From contig DLPV01000033.1 of the NCBI GenBank assembly GCA_002477465.1, positions 35,859-57,940 of the forward strand: a stretch of DNA of 22,082 nt, read 5' to 3'. The notes below the pieces were generated by a model. It was not told the DNA's origin, did no database searches, and saw only the letters and a program-made list of their open reading frames with translations. How positions within the stretch are numbered: position 1 is the stretch's first letter; each line of letters starts with the position of its first letter. Shown here piece by piece: positions 1 to 7,267 of this stretch. Made by a program: the position numbers and the translations under genes. The DNA is from Gammaproteobacteria bacterium UBA7449. GTDB lineage: Bacteria > Pseudomonadota > Gammaproteobacteria > Pseudomonadales > Pseudohongiellaceae.

Positions 1-34
1 TACAGTACTGTATTTTTACTCTGATCCCTTTTTT
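1..34. repeat. Partial copy of a palindromic interspersed repeat, cut by the window edge
   Basis: The first 32 bases match positions 16472-16503 at 30 of 32 places. That second site is the right half of a complete 46-nt palindrome, so this copy is probably its right half with the left half outside the window. It lies just beyond the stop codon of the minus-strand oxidoreductase gene, a 3'-end position like that of the other copy. It may be a REP-like element. Confidence 0.7.
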
Positions 35-38
35 ACTA

Positions 39-1649
39 CTACTGATTATCCTGCAATATAAAACTGGCGCCCTGCTCCGCAATCATCACGGTTGGCGCAT
101 TGGTATTGCCTGACGTTATCCGCGGCATGATCGAGGCATCAATTACCCGTAGCCCCTCGACTCCATGAACTCTCAAACGATCGTCGACCACGGCAAGCGC
201 GTCATTGCCCATCTTGCAGGTGCCCACCGGATGGAAAATAGTGGTACCCAGATCACCAGCGGCCTGCAGTAGTTGTTCATCAGTTTCGAGTTCGGGGCCA
301 GGCTTCCACTCTTCCGGCTCAAACCGCGCCAATGCTTTTGCCGCCATGATACGCCGCGTAAAACGCAGGCCGTTAATGGCAACCTGCCTGTCCTCGTCAG
401 TAGAAAGATAGTTCAATTTTATTGCAGGATAGTCGTGCCAATTTGCACTCTTTATCTGAACGTGCCCGCGACTGCTCGGGCGCAAATTGCACACTGAAGG
501 TGTGATGGCGTTGAACCCATGCAGCGGATCGCCAAACTTGTCCAGCGACAGAGGCTGCACGTGCCACTCAATATTGGCACTGGCCTGATCCGGGTCGCTC
601 TTGGCGAAAGCCCCGAGCTGTGAAGGTGGCATGGTCAGCGGACCAGTCTTGAACAGCAGGTATTCCAGCCCCATCATCGCCTTACCGAATAATGAGTTGG
701 CACGCTGATTCAGCGTCACCGTGTGCTTCACCTTATAAACGCTTCGAACCTGCAGATGATCGTGAAGGTTCTCCCCAACCCCGGCGAGCTCATGTTTAAC
801 CTCAATGCCACGTGCCTGCAGCAGTTCCCCAGGCCCGATTCCGCTTAGCTGCAATATCTGTGGCGAACCGATGGCACCCGCACTCAACAGGACTTCACAA
901 CGCGCGTTGAACTGGACGGTTTCCTTACCGTTCAAACAGACCGTAACCCCGGTCGCGCGCTGACAGCCATTCTGAGACTCAAGCTTTAGCTTTTCGACCT
1001 GTGCATTCGTGACGACATGCAAATTTGGTCGCGACATTGCCGGTTTCAGATAAGCACTAGTAGCACTCCAGCGCTTACCCCTGCGCTGGTTCATCTGGAA
1101 GTAGGCATTCCCAAAATTGTCGCCGCGGTTGAATTCAGTAATTTTGGGAATACCGTATTCCTCAGCCGCCTCGCGCCAGGCATCCAGGATTTCCCAGTTA
1201 ACCCGTCGCTCCTCTACTCTCAATTCACCGCCGGCGCCGTGAAATTCATCCGCGCCGTGCTGGTAATCTTCAGAGCGTTTGAATACCGGCAACACGTCAT
1301 GCCAACCCCAGCCACGATTACCCTGCGCCGCCCAGTAGTCATAGTCACTCTGTTGGCCGCGCATATAAATCATGGCATTGATAGACGAGCAGCCACCCAA
1401 CACCTTGCCACGAGCATAACCAATGCTGCGATTGTTAAGCCCTGCATCCGGTTCTGTTTGATAGCACCAGTCGGTGCGTGGATTGGCAATTGTATAGAGA
1501 TAACCGACAGGGATGTCGATCCAGAAATAATTGTCCTTACCCCCAGCTTCCAGCAGCAGTACCTGGGTATCTGGGTTCGCCGAGAGTCGATTAGCCAACA
1601 CGCACCCTGCAGTACCGGCACCGATGATGATGTAGTCATATTCACTCAT
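39..1649 (-). CDS. GMC-family flavin oxidoreductase (choline/alcohol dehydrogenase-like)
   Basis: This 536-residue protein is a complete GMC oxidoreductase, an FAD enzyme that oxidises an alcohol to an aldehyde or ketone. The N-terminus has the dinucleotide-binding GAGTAG at residues 10-15, followed by a typical acidic strand end (LLLEAGG). The segment ARGKVLGGCSSINAMIYMRG is the first GMC signature and GAIGSPQILQLSGIGP is the second. The C-terminal catalytic region has His473 in FHPVGT and an Asn (probably Asn517) in SGNTNAPT. Length is normal for the bacterial branch. There is no signal peptide, so it should be cytoplasmic. The substrate cannot be told from sequence; 'choline dehydrogenase' would be over-calling because no betaine genes are nearby. 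It lies 97 bp downstream of the amidase on the same strand, in an AT-rich gap that may hold its own promoter. The start is an ATG with no strong Shine-Dalgarno sequence. Confidence 0.93.
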   Translation of the reverse strand: MSEYDYIIIGAGTAGCVLANRLSANPDTQVLLLEAGGKDNYFWIDIPVGYLYTIANPRTDWCYQTEPDAGLNNRSIGYARGKVLGGCSSINAMIYMRGQQSDYDYWAAQGNRGWGWHDVLPVFKRSEDYQHGADEFHGAGGELRVEERRVNWEILDAWREAAEEYGIPKITEFNRGDNFGNAYFQMNQRRGKRWSATSAYLKPAMSRPNLHVVTNAQVEKLKLESQNGCQRATGVTVCLNGKETVQFNARCEVLLSAGAIGSPQILQLSGIGPGELLQARGIEVKHELAGVGENLHDHLQVRSVYKVKHTVTLNQRANSLFGKAMMGLEYLLFKTGPLTMPPSQLGAFAKSDPDQASANIEWHVQPLSLDKFGDPLHGFNAITPSVCNLRPSSRGHVQIKSANWHDYPAIKLNYLSTDEDRQVAINGLRFTRRIMAAKALARFEPEEWKPGPELETDEQLLQAAGDLGTTIFHPVGTCKMGNDALAVVDDRLRVHGVEGLRVIDASIMPRITSGNTNAPTVMIAEQGASFILQDNQ

Positions 1650-1683
1650 GGTAGCAAGCTATACGCGTTAAAAATAAATCATA
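1650..1683 (-). promoter_or_regulatory. Possible sigma70-type -10 element for the oxidoreductase gene
   Basis: In the AT-rich 97-bp gap upstream of the oxidoreductase, the minus strand carries TATGAT (forward 1678-1683), 5 of 6 to the -10 consensus. A weak TTCGTA lies 16 bases upstream as a possible -35. A start point near 1671 would give a leader of about 20 nt. The -35 match is poor, so this is tentative. Confidence 0.25.
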
Positions 1684-1746
1684 TCGCATGAATGTAAAAT
1701 ACGAATCTTAATCAGTTTATTCTGATCACTTTTGATTATATTGCCT

Positions 1747-3156
1747 TTACTCTCTATTCCATAGTTTTCGAGTCATTACGCCCGCAGCATCTTCAATGGC
1801 CTGCATGGCATCCAGAATCAGATCTTCCCGCCACATCTGACCAATCAACTGCACCCCCGATGGCAAGTCCTCTACCAGGTCGACCGGCACAAAGCCTGCC
1901 GGCATGCCGATGTAATTGACCCCATAGCTATAGATCGAACAGTCAAAAAGATCTTTTACACCATCGAAGGTCTCGTCGAAGTTATAGGGATATCCAGGAC
2001 GCATCAGGTAGGGTGTCAAAACCAGCGGATACTCTGCCAGCAGCATATTCCAGTCACGCACCAGAGCGGTTCGCGCGGCAATGCCGGAAAAATAGCCGTC
2101 TGCATCTGCCACGCCCTGAAGCTGATAGTAGTCATCGAAGATCTGGTTGATCATCGCGCTGCCGTGTTCAGCAAATACCGGTTCGAGTGTCTTCTTCATT
2201 TCGAAAAAAGTGTTTAGCAACCACTGCCTGGCGGCCTCAGCTATGGCAGGCGTCTCAATTTCTTCCACCTGGTAACCCGCCGCTTCGAGTATAGATGCGG
2301 CTTTATCCAAAGCAGCAACTATGCCCGCGTGAATCGGATAACCATAGGCTTCGCGACAGAATCCTATTTTCGGCAAGCCCTTATCGCCGTGACTCTGATC
2401 GAAGGGCATCGGCACATGCCAGGGATCACGGGGGTCGTGCTGCATCAGCACTTCAGTGCCGAGCCTGACATCTTTTACCTCGCGACATATCACGCCCTGC
2501 ACCGACATAAGCTGTGCCAGCATACCGCGCTCCGCTTTGGCATGGGGCAGATAGGCAGGCACCCGGCCCAATCCCGGCTTGATCGTGCTCAAGCCACAGG
2601 CTGTGGCCGGATAGCGCAAGGAACCGGCAATGTCATTGCCGTGGTTAATGGCAGCAAATCCCGCAGCCCCTGCGGAGGCGGCACCGCCGGAAGAACCGCC
2701 GGGGGAAACATTCAGGTTCCAGGGATTGCGGGTCAGGCCATGCAGCGGATTGTCCGTAGTCAAGCGCATGGACATCTCTGGCGTATTGGTGCGCCCAATA
2801 ATGATCGCGCCAGCATTTAACAGGTTTTGTACGATTGGTGAGTTGTCCGGCGCGATGACGTCCTTGAACACCTCCATGCCGTTGGTCGTTGCCCGACCTT
2901 TGGTGTCGACGTTCACCTTCACCGTCACCGGCACACCATGCAGCGGCCCAAGCGCTTCACCATTCGCTGATGCGGCGTCAGCTTGTTCAGCCGCCGCCAG
3001 CGCTTGCTCGCTCAGGGGATCGACAATGGCATTAAGCTCGGCGTTCTTTTCCGCGACCCGCGCGAGCGAGGACTCCACCAGCGCAGTGGCGGTAAACCTG
3101 CCGTCACGAATGCCTGCCGCCTGTTCGACGGCGCTGAGTTGCCACAGTTTTGTCAT
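1747..3156 (-). CDS. Amidase signature family protein
   Basis: This 469-residue enzyme belongs to the amidase-signature hydrolases, which cleave carboxamides through a Ser-cis-Ser-Lys triad. The triad is visible: Lys80 in GVPVTVKVN, Ser155 in the glycine/serine stretch SPGGSSGG, and nucleophile Ser179 in AGSLRYPA. The 24-residue spacing between the two serines equals that of well-studied family members. The C-terminal half is typical (MPAGFVPV, then QLIGQMWRED). There is no signal peptide. The ATG is preceded by GGAG with 9 nt spacing, which supports the start. It is not GatA: it is shorter and there is no gatB or gatC nearby. The substrate is unknown; an aliphatic or aryl amide is a guess. 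It precedes the GMC oxidoreductase and may share a transcript with it. Confidence 0.92.
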   Translation of the reverse strand: MTKLWQLSAVEQAAGIRDGRFTATALVESSLARVAEKNAELNAIVDPLSEQALAAAEQADAASANGEALGPLHGVPVTVKVNVDTKGRATTNGMEVFKDVIAPDNSPIVQNLLNAGAIIIGRTNTPEMSMRLTTDNPLHGLTRNPWNLNVSPGGSSGGAASAGAAGFAAINHGNDIAGSLRYPATACGLSTIKPGLGRVPAYLPHAKAERGMLAQLMSVQGVICREVKDVRLGTEVLMQHDPRDPWHVPMPFDQSHGDKGLPKIGFCREAYGYPIHAGIVAALDKAASILEAAGYQVEEIETPAIAEAARQWLLNTFFEMKKTLEPVFAEHGSAMINQIFDDYYQLQGVADADGYFSGIAARTALVRDWNMLLAEYPLVLTPYLMRPGYPYNFDETFDGVKDLFDCSIYSYGVNYIGMPAGFVPVDLVEDLPSGVQLIGQMWREDLILDAMQAIEDAAGVMTRKLWNRE

Positions 3157-3186
3157 TGTTTATCTCCACGCATAGGGGGTTCACTA

Positions 3187-3204
3187 AATGGGGTCTGGCC
3201 CTTG
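3187..3204. repeat. Degenerate relative of the palindromic repeat family (tentative)
   Basis: The bases AATGGGGTCTGGCCCTT read AAGGGCCAGACCCC on the other strand. This resembles the outer end of the palindrome at 16455 (AAGGGGCCAGAG). It is itself nearly self-complementary (GGGTCTGGCCC). It sits in the 123-bp non-coding gap between the amidase start and the PepSY gene end, next to a second small repeat. Relatedness is by eye only. Confidence 0.3.
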
Positions 3205-3255
3205 TTATTTTCTTGTTATTACTACCGCATGTCTTTCAAGGCGCTGCCGCTTTTC

Positions 3256-3298
3256 ATTCAAGTCACAGACGCTTTTAATTCAAGTCACAGACACTTTT
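3256..3298. repeat. Two tandem 21-nt direct repeats, period 22
   Basis: ATTCAAGTCACAGAC followed by G/A and CTTTT occurs at 3256-3276 and again at 3278-3298, differing at one base. The second copy overlaps the end of the PepSY gene: read on the minus strand it encodes the last residues KVSVT and supplies the TGA stop. The first copy lies just downstream. The arrangement suggests a small insertion or duplication that trimmed or extended the protein's C-terminus. Confidence 0.75.
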
Positions 3299-3819
3299 CT
3301 CGCAAGCCGTTGGCGCTTCTTCCTGCGCGCCAGAAATGGCACCACGAAAAGATATACCCCAGTCAGCCACATGAAGAACAGAATGATGGCGGTGGGGAAG
3401 AAAATCCAGAGCTTGATGTTGTCGTGAAAAAAAGAGCCATCATGAATCGTCTCGATAAGATCACTGCGCCGAAAGGCGACCTGTAATACTTCGGCGCTGG
3501 CGGTATCGATCTGGATTTCCCATCGATTCAGGCTGCGAATCTTCAGCATGCCCCGATCCGGCCGCACATCGAGCCGATCAATATCCTCCCAACCATCAAT
3601 CTCCGCAGCTTCCACGGAATGCGCGGCCGCCAGAATATCCTCGAAGGAAATCTGTGGTGGGCCTTCGCTGCCGCGCTGACTCACAGGCTGAATCCAGTGT
3701 ACATCTTTCTTTAGCTGCAGCACCACGCCACTACCAATTATCACCAGGGCCGGCAACAGGATGGTCAGCGAGGCCCAGTAATGTGTCTTGCGGCTGAGAA
3801 TGTTCCAATTGACGCTCAC
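3280..3819 (-). CDS. PepSY-domain membrane protein
   Basis: This is a 179-residue protein with a PepSY-associated transmembrane layout. A short cytoplasmic N-terminus contains an amphipathic RKTHYW-type start. A first membrane helix covers about residues 16-36, and a periplasmic segment of about 100 residues contains the PepSY-like part (PPQISFEDILAAAHS ... RWEIQIDTASAEVLQVA). A second helix covers about 137-163, followed by a strongly basic tail (RRKKRQRLARK). PepSY-TM proteins often accompany metal or siderophore uptake, but here the nearest TonB receptor is 3.4 kb away and not in the operon, so no role is assigned. The start is GTG at 3817-3819 with GGAG 7 nt upstream. The GTG overlaps the TGA of the upstream small ORF (GTGA), which indicates translational coupling. 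The last four residues and the stop come from a small direct repeat. Confidence 0.82.
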   Translation of the reverse strand: MSVNWNILSRKTHYWASLTILLPALVIIGSGVVLQLKKDVHWIQPVSQRGSEGPPQISFEDILAAAHSVEAAEIDGWEDIDRLDVRPDRGMLKIRSLNRWEIQIDTASAEVLQVAFRRSDLIETIHDGSFFHDNIKLWIFFPTAIILFFMWLTGVYLFVVPFLARRKKRQRLARKVSVT

Positions 3820-4100
3820 TGCTCTACTCCGGCTCCCTTTTTCTTGCTCAGTTTACTTGATGACTTTGATGCCCTTGATGACTTTTCCGTTTTTCCAGTT
3901 CTACCTGGCTTCCTGCTTTTCTGCCTTCTTGCTATCACGCTAATAAATTTGCGGCCGGTAGCCGCAGGACTATCGCAAGCAATGGCTGGGATGGCAAATA
4001 TTAAAAGGCAAATAGTAAATTGTTCCCTCTCTGCGACCGTGCTAATTTGCGGTAATCTCCAATCACTCTCAAGATAAACTCCAATGAAAACGCTGACCAA
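3816..4100 (-). CDS. Possible small secreted or membrane-anchored basic protein coupled to the PepSY gene
   Basis: The open frame ends with a TGA that overlaps the GTG start of the PepSY gene by 4 nt, a classic coupling arrangement. The longest form (94 residues) would start at TTG 4098-4100, with a GGGAG about 9 nt upstream, but it then overlaps the first 17 bases of the divergent Asp-box gene. Residues 28-45 (FTICLLIFAIPAIACDSP) look like a signal or lipobox-like segment. The remainder is rich in Lys/Ser/Arg (KSSRASKSSSKLSKKK), partly encoded by two copies of a 12-nt direct repeat (CTTGATGACTTT as read on the plus strand). No family is recognised. The lack of a convincing start and the low-complexity tail keep this tentative; it could be chance. 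Confidence 0.35.
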   Translation of the reverse strand: MVSVFIGVYLESDWRLPQISTVAEREQFTICLLIFAIPAIACDSPAATGRKFISVIARRQKSRKPGRTGKTEKSSRASKSSSKLSKKKGAGVEQ

Positions 4101-7100
4101 TTGCTTGCTCTCCCTCTTTTTATTAATCGCCGCCGCAACTCATGGGCAACACTTCGAAGGCATGAAGTACCGCAATGTGGGCCCAACCCGTGGTGGTCGC
4201 GTGACCGCAGTAGCGGGCACCGTTGCAGCACCCTCAACGTTTTATCTGGGTGCATCTGGCGGTGGTATCTGGAAGACGGAGGACTATGGCACCTCCTGGA
4301 ACAACGTTTCAGACGACTATTTCAGCACGCCTTCCATTGGCGATATTGCGGTGGCGCAGAATGATGCCAATATCATCTATGTGGGAACCGGGTCCGATGG
4401 CCTGCGCAGCAACGTCATTGCCGGTAAAGGCATGTACAAATCAATCGACGGCGGCGCTACCTGGCAACATATTGGTCTGGACGACACAGGCCATATTGGT
4501 GCAGTCGAGATAAACCCGGAAAACCACAACGTGGTCTATGTTGCTGCAATTGGTCAGGCTTTTAATGCGAATGAAGAGCGCGGTTTATATAAGACGGTAG
4601 ACGGCGGTCGCAACTGGGAGCAGGTTCTATACATCTCGGACGAAACGGGCATTTCCGATGTGGAGATGCTGCCCGGCAATCCGGAGATTGTTTTCGCCAC
4701 GGCGTGGAAAGCCGAGCGCAAGCCATGGACCATCATCAGTGGCGGGGAGAACGAGGAAGGCGGTTTGTTCAAGTCAGTCGATGGTGGTGCCAGCTGGGAC
4801 AAGATTACCGAGGGTCTGCCCACCGGCCTGATTGGCAAGATGGATCTCGCGCTTTCCCCCGCCGATTCCAGCATTGTCTATCTACTGGTAGAGGCGCCAG
4901 GCGATGAAGCCGGCCTGTACAAATCCATTGATCAGGGCCAGACCTTCGAGCAGGTGTCGGACCACGACGGCATTATCACTCGCCCATTCTACTACGCAAA
5001 TATTGACGTGGATCCCCAAAATCCTGACATTGTCTACGCCATGTCAACAGGCAACTTCATTTCCAAAGACGGCGGTGAAAACTGGGAGCGACTCGCCACA
5101 CCCCATGGCGACAACCATGACATGTGGATCAACCCTAATGATCCCGACCTTTATATACAAGCCAATGATGGTGGCGCCAATGTAACCCATAACGGCGGCC
5201 AGACCTGGTCCACGCAGTTTAACCAGCCAACCGCTGAACTCTATCAGGTCGAAGTCGACGATCAATATCCTTACTGGCTCTATGCTGGTATGCAGGATAA
5301 CGGCACAACCATCGCAGTGCCGAGTATAGCCCCCTACGGGGTGCAGCATTCCAATCGCTGGATTGTGGACACTGGCGGCTGTGAGACCGGGCCTGCTGTG
5401 CCTAAGCCCGGTGACCACAACATCGTCTATGCGGACTGCAAAGGGCGCTTCGGTGTATTCGATAAACGCCTCGGTACTGAAAAGGGATACTATGTGGGCG
5501 CCGCCAATATGTATGGCCAGAATCCCAGGGACCTGCGCTATCGATTCCAGCGGGTATCACCCATTCACGTCTCTCCCCATGATCCAGGCGTGGTCTATCA
5601 CACCTCCCAATATGTGCATCGCACCACCGATGAAGGCAAGACCTGGGAAACCATTTCTCCAGACCTGACTGCATTCGAAGCGGAGTACCAGGTGATCTCC
5701 GGCTCACCTATTACCCGCGACATCACCGGTGAAGAGTTTTACAGCACCATCTATTCAATTCGGGAATCTTCGGTGCAGGCTGGCGTTATCTGGGTAGGTG
5801 CCAATGATGGTCCTGTACACGTAACCCGTGACAACGGTGAAAGCTGGGATGACGTCACGCCGAGGCGCTTGCCGCCGGGCGGTCGCGTGGATGCGGTGGA
5901 ACCTTCACCCCACGACGCAGCCAAGGCCTATATCGCGTTACTGCGTTATCAGTTTGGTGATTGGAAGCCTTACATATATCGCACCAATGACTTCGGCAGA
6001 AGCTGGGATCTGCTAACCGATGGCAATGGTATACCAGAAGACTATCCCACGCGGGTGGTAAGGGAAGATCCAGACAAGGTAGGGGTACTCTATGCCGGCA
6101 CCGAATACGGCATCTTCGTTTCCCTGGATGACGGGGACACCTGGCACGATTTTCAGCAGAACCTGCCGGTTACACCAGTCACTGACATCAAGATCGTTCG
6201 CGGCGATCTCGCCATCAGCACCATGGGACGCTCCTTCTGGGTGCTGGATAACATCACCACTCTGCAGCAGGACGCAATCAACAGCCTGGATAGTGAGCCA
6301 GCACTATTTCAACCCAAGACCACCATTCGTTATCGCCGACCTCGCGGCATGCCGAATACCGAGGTACCGGATTACCCACAACCAGCCGTGGTAATCGACT
6401 ATTACCTGCCGGAGAACTTCTCTGAACGCTTGGTGATGGAGATACTGGATGATGCTGGCAATGTGGTTAATCGATTTACCAACGCTGATGAGGACTCGGA
6501 CGACGGCCCAGGTGAACAGGCCCTGACGGACATGGGCACCAACCAGACTATCTTCCTGGTGGACGATTCCCTTTCGACAGATGCGGGTTTGAATCGCTTC
6601 CGCTGGACCATGCGTCACTTCGGCGCTTGGCATTCCAACGGAGACCGCCGCTACCAGAACGGCCCTATGGTGAAGCCAGGTACTTATACCGTGCGGCTTA
6701 GTGCTGGGGACAGCACTATGGAGCATGCGTTTGAGCTGCAGGTTGACCCAAGAGTGCTTGCGGGCGGAACCACGCTGGCGGATATTTCTGCTCAGGTTGA
6801 TCTGCAGCTTGAGATAACAGAACTGCTGTCCAGCGCCCGCCGCCTTGAGGATGAGTTGGACACTGAACAGGAAGAACTTGAAGAGCTCGAAACCGAAAAT
6901 GGTTTAAGCGCCCAACAGCAGGCGCGACTGGAAAACGTCAACGCTGTTCTTTCCGCGTTGCAGACAGCAGAAGGCATCTACATGGAACCCATGCTTACAG
7001 CGCAGATAAGCTATCTCTACAATATGATCAACGCCGCCGATCAGGCGCCGGGACAGGAAGCAGAGATGCGTTTCACCGAGTTGAATCAACAGTTCCAGGC

Positions 7101-7134
7101 GCTGACTGCAGAAGACGCAGGCGCAGATGATTGA
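4084..7134 (+). CDS. Secreted Asp-box (BNR/sortilin-like) repeat protein, paralogue 1
   Basis: This 1016-residue protein starts with a signal peptide (about residues 1-21, cleavage near ATHG/QHF). It contains about eleven Asp-box motifs of the form S/T-x-D-x-G-x-x-W, for example TEDYGTSW (65-72), SIDGGATW (120-127), TVDGGRNW (171-178), SVDGGASW (231-238), SKDGGENW, TTDEGKTW and SLDDGDTW. These imply two seven/ten-bladed beta-propellers of the sialidase/VPS10 fold. The family is usually labelled 'glycosyl hydrolase' or 'VPS10 domain protein', but I see no sialidase RIP motif or catalytic set, so hydrolase activity is not supported. After the propeller come a beta-sandwich-like region and an acidic helical or coiled-coil tail (about 900-960, rich in Glu/Leu). 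It is expected to be periplasmic or extracellular. It is clearly homologous to the protein encoded at 9325-12540. An intrinsic terminator follows. Confidence 0.9.
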   Translation: MKTLTNCLLSLFLLIAAATHGQHFEGMKYRNVGPTRGGRVTAVAGTVAAPSTFYLGASGGGIWKTEDYGTSWNNVSDDYFSTPSIGDIAVAQNDANIIYVGTGSDGLRSNVIAGKGMYKSIDGGATWQHIGLDDTGHIGAVEINPENHNVVYVAAIGQAFNANEERGLYKTVDGGRNWEQVLYISDETGISDVEMLPGNPEIVFATAWKAERKPWTIISGGENEEGGLFKSVDGGASWDKITEGLPTGLIGKMDLALSPADSSIVYLLVEAPGDEAGLYKSIDQGQTFEQVSDHDGIITRPFYYANIDVDPQNPDIVYAMSTGNFISKDGGENWERLATPHGDNHDMWINPNDPDLYIQANDGGANVTHNGGQTWSTQFNQPTAELYQVEVDDQYPYWLYAGMQDNGTTIAVPSIAPYGVQHSNRWIVDTGGCETGPAVPKPGDHNIVYADCKGRFGVFDKRLGTEKGYYVGAANMYGQNPRDLRYRFQRVSPIHVSPHDPGVVYHTSQYVHRTTDEGKTWETISPDLTAFEAEYQVISGSPITRDITGEEFYSTIYSIRESSVQAGVIWVGANDGPVHVTRDNGESWDDVTPRRLPPGGRVDAVEPSPHDAAKAYIALLRYQFGDWKPYIYRTNDFGRSWDLLTDGNGIPEDYPTRVVREDPDKVGVLYAGTEYGIFVSLDDGDTWHDFQQNLPVTPVTDIKIVRGDLAISTMGRSFWVLDNITTLQQDAINSLDSEPALFQPKTTIRYRRPRGMPNTEVPDYPQPAVVIDYYLPENFSERLVMEILDDAGNVVNRFTNADEDSDDGPGEQALTDMGTNQTIFLVDDSLSTDAGLNRFRWTMRHFGAWHSNGDRRYQNGPMVKPGTYTVRLSAGDSTMEHAFELQVDPRVLAGGTTLADISAQVDLQLEITELLSSARRLEDELDTEQEELEELETENGLSAQQQARLENVNAVLSALQTAEGIYMEPMLTAQISYLYNMINAADQAPGQEAEMRFTELNQQFQALTAEDAGADD

Positions 7135-7194
7135 GCATATTTGAGCGATGAACAGCCTGTGCTGAGTGAGGAGTTTGTACCCTGCCCAGCATGC

Positions 7195-7206
7195 GCATTC
7201 GAATGC
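7195..7206. repeat. Perfect 12-bp palindrome in the convergent gap
   Basis: GCATTCGAATGC is perfectly self-complementary and lies just upstream of the terminator hairpin. It is too short to assign a role. It may be chance or a protein-binding site. Confidence 0.3.
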
Positions 7207-7216
7207 ACGTTTGGAA

Positions 7217-7252
7217 CGGGCGAATCCAGAAAGGGTTCGCCCGCTTTCTTTT
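7217..7252. terminator. Intrinsic terminator between convergent genes
   Basis: CGGGCGAATCC (7217-7227) pairs over 11 bp, with one G-T pair, with GGGTTCGCCCG (7233-7243) around an AGAAA loop. It is followed on the plus strand by CTTTCTTTT. It lies 83 bp after the stop of the first Asp-box gene and 15 bp before the stop of the convergent TonB receptor. It should end the plus-strand transcript; its minus-strand U-tract is poor. Confidence 0.85.
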
Positions 7253-7267
7253 GCCTGGGGGAATTGA

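Noticed and set aside
1017..1691. 224-codon plus-strand open frame opposite the GMC oxidoreductase
   Set aside because: It is antisense to a well-supported enzyme, has no recognisable domain and is explained by the codon use of the real gene.
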